Assembly (NCBI GenBank): GCA_025963615.1
Contig: JAOQAL010000233.1
Location: 1-10,535 of the forward strand
DNA length: 10,535 nucleotides
Source: Chitinophagaceae bacterium
Lineage (GTDB): Bacteria; Bacteroidota; Bacteroidia; Chitinophagales; Chitinophagaceae
Reading direction: 5' to 3'
The notes under the pieces are model-generated. The model was not told the origin of the DNA. It saw nothing but the letters and a program-made list of their open reading frames with translations, and did no database searches. Shown piece by piece: positions 1-6,213 of the stretch; position 1 is the first letter of the stretch, and every line of letters begins with the position of its first letter. Made by a program: the position numbers and the translations under genes.

Positions 1-822
1 GTGGATGCAGATGGGATTACTGGTTTTGTTCCTGGCGAAGTATTGACATGTATTCCTTATCTCAGCTGTAAAAAATGTATCGCCTGCCGGAATGGAAAAC
101 CGAATTGTTGCGTTGATATAAAAGTGACCGGTGTGCATATAGATGGGGGCATGGTGGATTACCTGTCCATTCCGGTGGATTTGCTGGTAAAAAGTCAGGG
201 TTTAAGCTATGATGAACTGGCGCTTGTTGAGCCCTTGGCGATTGGTGCTCACGGTGTAAGACGGGCTGATATTAAAAAAGGTGAATTTGTTTTGGTATCA
301 GGTGCCGGACCCATCGGTTTGGGTACTATGGAATTTGCCCGTATCGCCGGGGCCCGTGTAATCGCATTGGATATAAATGATGCCAGACTCGGGTTTTGTA
401 AAAATAAAATTAACGTTGCGCATACGATAAACGCTTCCACAGAAAATGCGTTCAAACGGTTGGAGGAAATAACAAATGGCGATATGCCAACTGTAGTTAT
501 TGATGCAACCGGTAACCAGGCAGCCATCAATAAGGCCCTCCAGTACCTGGCGCATGGAGGAAGATATATATTGATCGGTCTACAGCGGGATGAGATCATT
601 TTCAATCATCCTGAATTTCATAAACGGGAATCAACACTCATGAGCAGCCGCAATGCAGTAAGGGAGGATTTTGAACAGGTAATTTACGCCATTAAAAATG
701 GTATGATCGACCCCCTGTCCTATATCACGCATCGTGTAAAATTTGATGAAGTAAAAAATGTGTTTGAGGAATGGCTGAACCCGGCGAACGGTGTAATAAA
801 AGCCATAGTGGAGAACGATTAG
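1..822 (+). CDS. Zinc-dependent alcohol dehydrogenase (MDR), L-galactonate 5-dehydrogenase-like, 5'-truncated
   Basis: Likely a cytosolic NAD(P)-dependent oxidoreductase of the zinc-containing medium-chain family. The visible part has the structural-zinc cysteines C23, C26, C29 and C37 with canonical spacing, the LVEPLA segment (E77), the Rossmann loop GAGPIGLG (101-108) and an acidic residue at the end of the next strand (D124) that favours NAD. The stretches VIDATGNQ, HGG and DPEFHK-like HPEFHKRE, followed by SRNA, resemble E. coli LgoD/YjjN, which oxidises L-galactonate to D-tagaturonate; this comparison is from memory. The frame is open at base 1, so the GTG there is only the first codon in the window; roughly 65-70 N-terminal residues, with the first catalytic zinc ligands, lie upstream. 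The next gene, tagaturonate reductase, would use exactly the product of such an enzyme. A different polyol or sugar-acid substrate remains possible. Family is near certain, substrate moderate. Confidence 0.93.
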   Translation: MDADGITGFVPGEVLTCIPYLSCKKCIACRNGKPNCCVDIKVTGVHIDGGMVDYLSIPVDLLVKSQGLSYDELALVEPLAIGAHGVRRADIKKGEFVLVSGAGPIGLGTMEFARIAGARVIALDINDARLGFCKNKINVAHTINASTENAFKRLEEITNGDMPTVVIDATGNQAAINKALQYLAHGGRYILIGLQRDEIIFNHPEFHKRESTLMSSRNAVREDFEQVIYAIKNGMIDPLSYITHRVKFDEVKNVFEEWLNPANGVIKAIVEND

Positions 823-918
823 CATAGAGATTGCCGGATCATGTTTTTTGAAACTGCAGCCTGTTCAAAAAGAAAAGCTGTAATTTGTCTGCCTTTAAAA
901 AGCAGTTCAACAATTGTT

Positions 919-2421
919 ATGATCTTATGTAAAAATAGCTTGCCGGATATTTCTCCGGCTCATGTGTCTAAGCCCAGTGAACGGATATTTACTTTACCTG
1001 AAAAGGTTTTACAATTTGGCACCGGCGTTTTGCTACGCGGATTGATTGACTATTTTATAGATAAAGCCAATAACCAGGGAATTTTTAACGGGCGCATTGT
1101 AGTAGTCAAATCAACTGATAAAGGCGATACCGGTGCATTTGAACAGCAGGATGGTTTATATACTATTTGCGTGCAGGGTATTGAAGCGGGTCAGCGGGTG
1201 AATGAACGGATGATCAACGCCTCAGTCAGCAGGGTGTTATCGGCAAAAGAACAATGGAATGAGATATTGCAATGTGCCAGTAACCCGGCACTGCAAATCA
1301 TTGTTTCCAATACGACGGAGGTAGGGATCAGTTTAAATCCTGCTGATCAAATTCATAATGGGCCACCGGTTTCTTTTCCCGGTAAATTGCTTGCATTTCT
1401 ATTGGCCCGTTATAATGCATTCGGAGGCAGTAAAGAAAGTGGTATGGTTATAATTCCAACGGAATTGATCCCGGGAAATGGCGATGCCCTGCGGAATATC
1501 TGTATTGAACTGGCAAGATTAAATAAACTGGACCAGGATTTCATACAATGGCTATCAAAAGAAAATGATTTTTGCAATTCGTTAGTTGACCGAATTGTGC
1601 CGGGGAAGTTATCTGAGAAAGAAAAATTGCTTGTGGAACGGGAAACAGGCTATCAAGATGAATTAATGATCATGGCGGAACCCTATCGTCTCTGGGCCAT
1701 TGAAACATCGGATCAGCGTACAAAAGATATACTTTCCTTTAGTCCGGCTGATGAAGGGATCGTGATAGCGCCCGGTATCAATAAATTCAGGGAATTAAAG
1801 TTGCGTTTATTAAACGGTTCTCATACGTTTACCTGTGGCCTCGCTGTGTTATCGGGTTTTACTACGGTGAAAGAGGCCATGGCCAATAAGTCGTTCAATG
1901 ATTTTATTTCTGAATTATTATACAATGAAATCGTTCCTGCCATTGTGGAGAAAGATTTAACGCTGAATGAAGCAAGGCAATTTGCACAAAAGGTGTTGGA
2001 CCGTTACCGGAACCCCTTTATTGATCATCATTGGCTGAGCATCACGTTACAATATACTTCTAAAATGAGAATGCGGAATGTTCCGGTTCTCTTGAAATAT
2101 TTTGAAAAAAACGATTTGCCCCCTGTTTTTATGTCATTAGGTTTTGCAGCTTATCTCTTGTTTATGAAAGGGGATATTAACTATGTAAAAGTGGGCAATG
2201 GAAATTACATAACAGATGATAAAACGGTTATTATACAGCAGAAATGGAAGGAAGGCGATGTAGGAAAAGTCGTGTCTTCCGTACTGGGGGATATTGATTT
2301 GTGGGGTGCTGATCTTTCTGTATTACCGGGACTAAAGGAAGCGGTAGCGGTTGATCTGGAAAAAATCATGGATAAGGGGATGTTAAAGATGACAGCGACC
2401 ATTGTGAAAGGAAATCATTGA
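919..2421 (+). CDS. uxaB: Tagaturonate reductase (altronate oxidoreductase)
   Basis: NAD-dependent reductase of the mannitol dehydrogenase (polyol-specific long-chain dehydrogenase) family that interconverts D-tagaturonate and D-altronate in hexuronate catabolism. With the start at 919 the protein has 500 residues. The nucleotide-binding segment is VLQFGTGVLLRG (30-41), followed by VVVKSTDKGD and the SNTTEVGI segment (130-137). The family catalytic signature K-x4-N-x2-H is present as K294, N299 and H302 in KLRLLNGSH. The frame is open from an earlier ATG at 841, but that adds 26 residues (MFFETAACSK...) unlike the family, whereas ATG 919 gives MILCKNSLPDIS..., like Chitinophaga-type UxaB; neither start has a clear ribosome binding site. 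It lies about 100 bp after the LgoD-like dehydrogenase in the same direction, fitting an L-galactonate/galacturonate pathway. No UxaA, UxaC or KDG kinase is in the window. Confidence 0.93.
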   Translation: MILCKNSLPDISPAHVSKPSERIFTLPEKVLQFGTGVLLRGLIDYFIDKANNQGIFNGRIVVVKSTDKGDTGAFEQQDGLYTICVQGIEAGQRVNERMINASVSRVLSAKEQWNEILQCASNPALQIIVSNTTEVGISLNPADQIHNGPPVSFPGKLLAFLLARYNAFGGSKESGMVIIPTELIPGNGDALRNICIELARLNKLDQDFIQWLSKENDFCNSLVDRIVPGKLSEKEKLLVERETGYQDELMIMAEPYRLWAIETSDQRTKDILSFSPADEGIVIAPGINKFRELKLRLLNGSHTFTCGLAVLSGFTTVKEAMANKSFNDFISELLYNEIVPAIVEKDLTLNEARQFAQKVLDRYRNPFIDHHWLSITLQYTSKMRMRNVPVLLKYFEKNDLPPVFMSLGFAAYLLFMKGDINYVKVGNGNYITDDKTVIIQQKWKEGDVGKVVSSVLGDIDLWGADLSVLPGLKEAVAVDLEKIMDKGMLKMTATIVKGNH

Positions 2422-2637
2422 TTTTCTTTCTTAGACACCGAGGCGCAGCGACGCGGGGAATGATTACAAACTATCATTATTACCTGGTGCTTTTTTATAT
2501 CGAACCGTATCGGGTTATAGACCCCGCGAGAAATTTTTTTTAAATACATTCAATACGTTCAAGGTTTAGGGTGCTTATGACCGGGGGACATTCACCAGAT
2601 CGAAGAGCACCATGCGTCCGCTGGAACGCCGCATCCT
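2422..2637. other. Gene-free stretch downstream of uxaB
   Basis: No credible coding sequence. It starts with a GC-rich stretch (2433-2458) of the CACCGAGGCGCAG type that resembles short dispersed repeats in Bacteroidota genomes (recalled, not searched). CGCGGGG (2452-2458) and CCCCGCG (2522-2528) form a widely spaced 7-bp inverted repeat. GGTGCT (2570-2575) and AGCACC (2606-2611) form another. A degenerate version of the hairpin core of the following tandem repeat, with CCGCTGGAAC, lies at 2613-2628. Confidence 0.5.
2509..2541 (+). terminator. Possible weak terminator after uxaB
   Basis: A short stem CGGGT/ACCC(C)G with a five-base loop (about 2511-2526) is followed, eight bases later, by eight T residues (2534-2541). 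The gap between stem and T-run is longer than in a classical intrinsic terminator and the stem is short, so this is only a candidate. Confidence 0.25.
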
Positions 2638-2784
2638 CTACCCACAAGGTGTTCCGCTGGAACACGGGGTAGACGGGGCTGGATTGCTACCCACAAGGTG
2701 TTCCGCTGGAACACGGGGTAGATGGGGCTGGATTGCTACCCACAAAGTGTTCCGCTGGAACACAGGGCAGGGGGGCTGGAAGAA
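2638..2784. repeat. Three tandem 49-bp repeats with a hairpin core
   Basis: Units start at 2638, 2687 and 2736, an exact 49-bp period. Units 1 and 2 are nearly identical (one substitution noticed); unit 3 decays at its 3' end. Each unit carries the perfect hairpin GTGTTCC-GCT-GGAACAC. In units 1 and 2 this is flanked by CTACCC on the left and GGGTAG on the right, which can pair as an outer stem, so each unit can fold as a long interrupted hairpin. A partial fourth copy precedes at 2613-2628. Reading frames cross the array in several phases because 49 is not a multiple of three, which argues against a conserved repeat protein. It resembles REP-type intergenic palindromes. Confidence 0.85.
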
Positions 2785-2790
2785 CAGGCC

Positions 2791-2994
2791 AGTACTATTT
2801 TATTCGAAGGGATAAAGAAACTTTCATCCAGCGCTTTACTTTCGGTATTGAAAAGCGATGACCTGAACGGTGTGAATTCATTTGATAACCCGCAAAAGAT
2901 AACGCCGCGGGATGAGCTGGTAACCGTCAAAGGCAAAACAATCAATTTTCCGGCAAAGGCTTATTCATTAAATATTATAAAAATAAAAATGTAA
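2791..2994 (+). pseudogene. 3' remnant of a GH51 alpha-L-arabinofuranosidase-like gene
   Basis: An open frame of about 67 codons ends at TAA 2992-2994. Its product (STILFEGIKKLSSSALL..., then SDDLNGVNSFDNPQKITP, VKGKTINFPAKAYSL, NIIKIKM) looks like the extreme C-terminal beta-sandwich of Bacteroidota GH51 arabinofuranosidases, which typically have a 'VL-sDD-N-NSFDNP' segment and end in '...aYSLNIIrI'. This is recognition from memory. Full GH51 enzymes have some 500-650 residues; everything before this tail is missing and the frame runs upstream straight into the 49-bp tandem repeats. There is no start codon of its own with a recognisable signal, so it is scored as a broken gene. The lactonase gene begins one base after its stop, showing that the intact gene was once its upstream operon partner. 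Another carbohydrate-active enzyme with a similar tail is the main alternative. Confidence 0.6.
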
Positions 2995-2995
2995 T

Positions 2996-3913
2996 ATGTT
3001 TAAAAAAATAACGTCGGTATTTACTGTGACTTTGATGAACTACGGAATGGCGTTGTGTCAACCAGTGGATAGTGGGAATTTTGATTCGATAAAAGTTATA
3101 AAGCAAGGTGCTTCTTTAATACAGGTTTCAAAGCAGTTTTCTTTTACAGAAGGCCCTGCGACAGATAAAAAAGGGAATATCTTTTTTACGGATCAACCCA
3201 ACGATAAGATATGGAAGTTTGATACCCATGGCCAACTTTCTGTTTTCATGGACAAAACGGGGCGTTCTAACGGGTTGTATTTCGATAAAAAAGGAAGGTT
3301 GATTGCCTGTGCTGATGAAAAAAACCAGCTATGGGCCATCACTCCGCAAAAGAAAGTAACCATTTTAATAAATGACTTTCACGGGCTCCGGTTGAACGGG
3401 CCTAATGATTTGTGGATGGATCCGAAAGGAGGCATTTATTTTACAGATCCTTACTATCAACGGGATTACTGGGAAAGAAAAAAACCGGATATTGACGGTC
3501 AGAAGGTTTATTACCTGGCCAACGGAAAACAGGAGGCTGTAGTAGTAGATGGCGACCTGATGCAGCCTAACGGTGTCGTAGGAACGCCGGACGGCAAGTA
3601 TTTGTATGTCGCCGATATACAGGCTGGCAAGACTTACCAATATGAGATCCGTGCCGATGGTGGCCTGATTAACCGGAAGCTTTTTATACAGCAGGGTTCG
3701 GATGGTATGACGCTTGATAATAAAGGCAATCTCTATATTACGGGTAAAGGGGTAACTATCTATGATAAATCAGGAAAGAGAATCGGGAATATTCCTGTTC
3801 CTGCTAACTGGACAGCCAATGTATGTTTTGGAGGGAAAGACCGTACGACTTTATTTATCACCGCATCAGAATCCATTTATACCTTGCAGATGGAGGTAAG
3901 GGGGGTGGAATGA
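2996..3913 (+). CDS. Exported SMP-30/gluconolactonase-family lactonase
   Basis: A 305-residue six-bladed beta-propeller of the SMP-30/gluconolactonase/LRE family, which hydrolyses sugar-acid lactones with a bound divalent metal. Family motifs occur in order: FTEGPA (E52, predicted metal ligand), NGPNDLWMDPKGGIYFTDP (135-151; N137/D138), MQPNGVVGTPDGKYLYVAD (189-207; N192) and SDGMTLDNKGNLYITG (235-250; D236). The N-terminus MFKKITSVFTVTLMNYGMALC is basic then hydrophobic, consistent with a signal peptide; C21 lacks a good lipobox, so a lipoprotein is less likely. Length is normal. The ATG lies one base after the stop of the arabinofuranosidase remnant, so it was probably translated as part of that operon and may now depend on read-through or a cryptic promoter. 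Given the neighbours, the substrate may be an aldonolactone such as galactono- or arabinonolactone, but this is inference. Confidence 0.88.
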   Translation: MFKKITSVFTVTLMNYGMALCQPVDSGNFDSIKVIKQGASLIQVSKQFSFTEGPATDKKGNIFFTDQPNDKIWKFDTHGQLSVFMDKTGRSNGLYFDKKGRLIACADEKNQLWAITPQKKVTILINDFHGLRLNGPNDLWMDPKGGIYFTDPYYQRDYWERKKPDIDGQKVYYLANGKQEAVVVDGDLMQPNGVVGTPDGKYLYVADIQAGKTYQYEIRADGGLINRKLFIQQGSDGMTLDNKGNLYITGKGVTIYDKSGKRIGNIPVPANWTANVCFGGKDRTTLFITASESIYTLQMEVRGVE

Positions 3914-3920
3914 TGCGGGA

Positions 3921-3937
3921 TACTGGATGCTGGATGG
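3921..3937. repeat. Short TRCTGGA heptamer repeat
   Basis: Two tandem heptamers, TACTGGA and TGCTGGA, followed by TGG, lie just after the lactonase stop. Similar heptamer runs are familiar from intergenic DNA of Bacteroidota (recalled). It is comparable in style to the AGCTRCR heptamers further right. Confidence 0.4.
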
Positions 3938-3986
3938 GGTGAAGTGTATGTTAAAATTTAAAAAAGGATTCCAAAATGTTTTAAAT

Positions 3987-4002
3987 TATACCGATTGGTA
4001 TA
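3987..4002. promoter_or_regulatory. TetR operator upstream of tetR
   Basis: TATACCGATTGGTATA is a 16-bp palindrome with a single mismatched pair. It matches the perfect operator at 4631-4646 at 15 of 16 positions. Its right end overlaps the first two bases of the tetR -7 box (4001-4008), so binding would block RNA polymerase and give autorepression. Confidence 0.8.
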
Positions 4003-4008
4003 TATTTG
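4001..4008 (+). promoter_or_regulatory. Bacteroidota -7 promoter box of tetR
   Basis: TATATTTG matches the Bacteroidota primary-sigma -7 consensus TAnnTTTG completely. It lies 19 bases before the ATG at 4028. No clean TTG -33 element stands at the usual distance; the T-rich TGTTTT at 3977-3982 is the closest. Confidence 0.6.
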
Positions 4009-4027
4009 TATCTGATTTCAAAACAGC

Positions 4028-4612
4028 ATGTCAAAAGCCGGACAAACAAAAGCGTTCATCATTGAAAAAACAGCGCCCATTTTTAATAAAAAAGGGTATG
4101 AAGGCACATCGATGTCTGACATGACCCGGGCGACAGGTCTGACGAAAGGCAGTATCTATGGCAACTTTGCCAACAAGGATGAAGTGGCGCTGGCTGTGTT
4201 TGATTTCAATTTGCAAAAGATAGAGACGATCATCCGCTCGGAGATGGCAAAACATGAAACTGCAAAAGATAAATTGCTGGTATATGTGAATGTGTACGAT
4301 AACTTCCTTAGCCATCCCTTTCCGGAGGGCGGTTGCCCCATCCTGAATACGGCCACAGAATGTGATGATACACATCCGGAACTTAAAAAGAGAGCAGCCA
4401 GTGCCATCCATTCCTGGAAGAATAAGATCATCCATTTAATAGAAAAAGGAATAGCATCCAGGGAGTTTAGTAAGAATGCTGATGCCGAAAAGACGGCTAT
4501 TACGATGATCGCCAACATTGAAGGGGCTATCATGATTACCAAATTAACCGGGAAAATGAATTACCGCACCGCTATTATGGAAAACGTGAAAGCGATGATA
4601 GATAACCTGTAA
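4028..4612 (+). CDS. TetR/AcrR-family transcriptional repressor
   Basis: A 194-residue one-component repressor. The N-terminal DNA-binding domain (about 8-55) has the helix-turn-helix TSMSDMTRATGLTKGSIYGN (27-46) followed by FANKDEVALAVF, typical of TetR. The C-terminal ligand-binding domain contains GCPILNTATECDD (102-114), the conserved segment of the LmrA/YxaF-like TetR subgroup, with C103 and C112. Its ligand is unknown. The ATG follows the TATATTTG promoter box by 19 bases. The next gene, an SDR enzyme, starts 52 bp after its stop, and a perfect copy of the same palindrome lies between them. The simplest reading is a local repressor controlling itself and the SDR, induced by a substrate of that enzyme or a toxic small molecule. 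Family certain; regulon inferred from the shared operators. Confidence 0.95.
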   Translation: MSKAGQTKAFIIEKTAPIFNKKGYEGTSMSDMTRATGLTKGSIYGNFANKDEVALAVFDFNLQKIETIIRSEMAKHETAKDKLLVYVNVYDNFLSHPFPEGGCPILNTATECDDTHPELKKRAASAIHSWKNKIIHLIEKGIASREFSKNADAEKTAITMIANIEGAIMITKLTGKMNYRTAIMENVKAMIDNL

Positions 4613-4628
4613 ATTTTTTTTCATCATA

Positions 4629-4648
4629 AATATACCGATCGGTATATT
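4629..4648. promoter_or_regulatory. Perfect TetR operator upstream of the SDR gene
   Basis: AATATACCGATCGGTATATT is a perfect 20-bp palindrome ending 16 bp before the SDR start codon. Its 16-bp core is the same as the site before tetR except for one base. A T-run from the end of tetR precedes it. No clear TAnnTTTG box was found for the SDR, so the repressor may act on an overlapping non-consensus promoter or on read-through from tetR. Confidence 0.85.
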
Positions 4649-4664
4649 ATAAAAATAACACAAA

Positions 4665-5405
4665 ATGAACACAACAAACAACACCGTATTAATAAGTGGT
4701 GGCAGCGCCGGCATCGGCCTGGAAATAGCGAAGTTATTTTCTGCCAGAGGCAATAAGGTAATCATCACCGGGAGGGACCCGCGAAGGCTTGAGAATGCAG
4801 TGGCTCAATTAAAAAATGCAACTGCCATTGTAAGCGACGTTAGCAAAAAGGAAGATGCGGAAGCACTCACGGCAACCCTTACGAAAGACTTTCCCGCACT
4901 CAATATAGTGGTGAATAATGCCGGCAGAGCCATCCTTTACGATCTGGCCCACAGCGAAGGGTCATTTGAAAAAGCGGAAGATGAAATGCTGACAAACTAT
5001 TTATCGGTTGTCCGTTTAAACGAAAAGTTGCTGCCTTTACTTCAGGCGCAAAAAGAAGCTGCTATCGTAAATGTTTCATCCGTAGTGGCTTTTGTTCCCG
5101 GAACCCTGGCAACCTACTCCGCCAGCAAGGCCGCCCTGCATTCCTACACACAATCTTTGCGTATCGCTTTGAAGCGTGCCGGTAAAGTAAAAGTGTTTGA
5201 GTTGATGCCACCCCTGGTAAATACAGAATTTTCGGCAATCATAAATGGTAAAAGCGGTATTGCCCCATCTGTAGTGGCAAAAGACCTGATTGATGCAATG
5301 GAAAAAGATGAATATGAAATACGGGTAGGTCAGACGCAATACATCTATGATCTCTATTTACAATCTCCTGCGGAGGCGTTGAATGTGATGCAACCCGGAA
5401 AATGA
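4665..5405 (+). CDS. Short-chain dehydrogenase/reductase (DltE-like SDR)
   Basis: A 246-residue classical SDR, a cytosolic NAD(P)H-dependent oxidoreductase of unknown substrate. Motifs: cofactor loop GGSAGIG (12-18), T35-G36-R37 after the second strand (the arginine suggests NADPH), D58 in the SDVS segment, NNAG (84-87), N111, active-site serine at S138/S139 (VNVSS) and catalytic Y151-x3-K155 in YSASK. The usual PG after the catalytic region is replaced by MPPLVNTEF (181-189), as in DltE-type SDRs. Length is normal. It follows tetR directly, with a perfect repressor palindrome 16 bp before the start, so expression probably rises when the TetR ligand is present. The similarity to DltE does not imply a role in D-alanylation; no dlt genes are visible. 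Confidence 0.93.
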   Translation: MNTTNNTVLISGGSAGIGLEIAKLFSARGNKVIITGRDPRRLENAVAQLKNATAIVSDVSKKEDAEALTATLTKDFPALNIVVNNAGRAILYDLAHSEGSFEKAEDEMLTNYLSVVRLNEKLLPLLQAQKEAAIVNVSSVVAFVPGTLATYSASKAALHSYTQSLRIALKRAGKVKVFELMPPLVNTEFSAIINGKSGIAPSVVAKDLIDAMEKDEYEIRVGQTQYIYDLYLQSPAEALNVMQPGK

Positions 5406-5463
5406 TTTTTTGGCGATATTATATATCAAATGGTATAAATAAAGTAGGACCAGAACGGCTATG

Positions 5464-5680
5464 TATAACAAGCTACAAGCTGCAAGCTACGAGCTACGAG
5501 ATCGATAGTTTTGAAGTCTCTGAGATCCACCGTCGGGGGAAGACAACTGCGTTCTTCGGTCCCGACCGTACCTGCAGGTCTCCGGCGGGTATAGGGATTA
5601 AAAGCCTGAAAGGCTCAGGATGCTTTTACTTCTTTGTTGGTGTTTCAGTAAAGAAGCACGCCGCCGATTGTGTTCTGCGG
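5464..5680. repeat. Long direct repeat, copy A
   Basis: About 217 bp, repeated 286 bp downstream with about five mismatches in the first ~175 bp by eye and more divergence at the right end. It begins TATAACA, then four tandem heptamers of the form AGCTRCR (5471-5498). Internal structure: GTCGGG (5532-5537) pairs with CCCGAC (5561-5566) and, inside it, GAAGA (5539-5543) with TCTTC (5553-5557). A palindrome ACCTGCAGGT lies at 5570-5579, a hairpin AGCCT-GAA-AGGCT at 5603-5615, and CTTCTTT/AAAGAAG arms lie towards the right end. No protein-coding pattern. Confidence 0.85.
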
Positions 5681-5699
5681 TTCCTTTTTTATATTGAAC

Positions 5700-5724
5700 C
5701 ACATAGGATGATAAGGCACATAGG
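5700..5724. repeat. Pair of CACATAGG motifs
   Basis: CACATAGG occurs at 5700-5707 and 5717-5724, between the two long repeats. Comparable CACATAGG strings are familiar in intergenic DNA of Bacteroidota (recalled, not searched). Confidence 0.4.
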
Positions 5725-5749
5725 TTAATCATAATTACGGAAGAGCAAA

Positions 5750-5969
5750 TATAACAGGCTACAAGCTGCAAGCTACGAGCTACGAGATCGATAGTTTTGA
5801 AGTCTCTGAGATCCACCGTCGAGGGAAGACAACTGCGTTCTTCGGTCCCGACCGTACCTGCAGGTCCCCGGCGGATATAGGGATTAAAAGCGTGAAAGGC
5901 TCAGGATGCTTTTACTTCTTTGTTGGTGATTTAGTAAATGAAGCACGCCGCCGGTTGTGTGTTGGGCGG
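5750..5969. repeat. Long direct repeat, copy B
   Basis: Second copy of the repeat at 5464-5680, same orientation, constant offset of 286 bp until a one-base insertion near 5939. The heptamer run is 5757-5784, with the first unit changed to GGCTACA. One base change breaks the outer stem of the main hairpin (GTCGAG instead of GTCGGG) and another breaks the AGCCT/AGGCT hairpin (AGCGT). Copy A is therefore the better-preserved structure. Confidence 0.85.
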
Positions 5970-6147
5970 GGAAATGTGGGATTGCAAAAACACTAACAGC
6001 CGGAGGTGGTTAATCTGCAAAATGTGTCAGAAAGGCCTAATTACCTATCCCGGACTCATAAAAACAAAGCCGATGAATATTTATATTCCTCAGGCAATGT
6101 ACAAATCCTGCAAAAAAAATCTTTGATCATTTACTTATTTTTTAGTT

Positions 6148-6213
6148 CCGGTGCGTGGAGACTCGCACCGGGGCTACTCTTTTTACTTCTTTATCGTGCT
6201 TCTTTCAAGAAGC
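6148..6213. repeat. GC-rich hairpin followed by a degenerate third repeat end
   Basis: CCGGTGCG (6148-6155) and CGCACCGG (6164-6171) form a perfect 8-bp stem around an eight-base loop. It is followed by a T-rich run and CTTTTTACTTCTTT, shared with the right ends of copies A and B, and then by a perfect hairpin GCTTCTT-TC-AAGAAGC (6198-6213). The first hairpin plus the downstream T-run could act as a terminator, but no gene ends just before it. Confidence 0.6.

Noticed and set aside
249..605. Minus-strand open frames inside the MDR dehydrogenase gene
   Set aside because: Antisense shadows of a clearly coding plus-strand gene.
2638..2784. CRISPR array
   Set aside because: The units are contiguous with no variable spacers, and no cas genes are present; they are tandem palindromic repeats.
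2612..2815. Open frame of 67 codons across the tandem repeats
   Set aside because: The repeat unit is 49 bp, so the frame shifts at each unit; the open frame is a by-product of the repeat and has no start signal.
3927..4124. 65-codon frame over the tetR promoter
   Set aside because: It overlaps the operator, the promoter and the start of tetR in another frame; a shadow.
5402..5728. 108-codon open frame overlapping the SDR stop
   Set aside because: It lies mostly within repeat copy A, the equivalent frame is not kept as a gene in copy B, and it resembles no protein family.
5598..5816. Minus-strand 72-codon open frame
   Set aside because: It crosses the end of one repeat and the start of the other and depends on their arrangement; no coding features.
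5464..5969. Insertion sequence or transposon bounded by direct repeats
   Set aside because: Only about 70 bp lie between the repeats, without a transposase or terminal inverted repeats; a duplicated non-coding element fits better.
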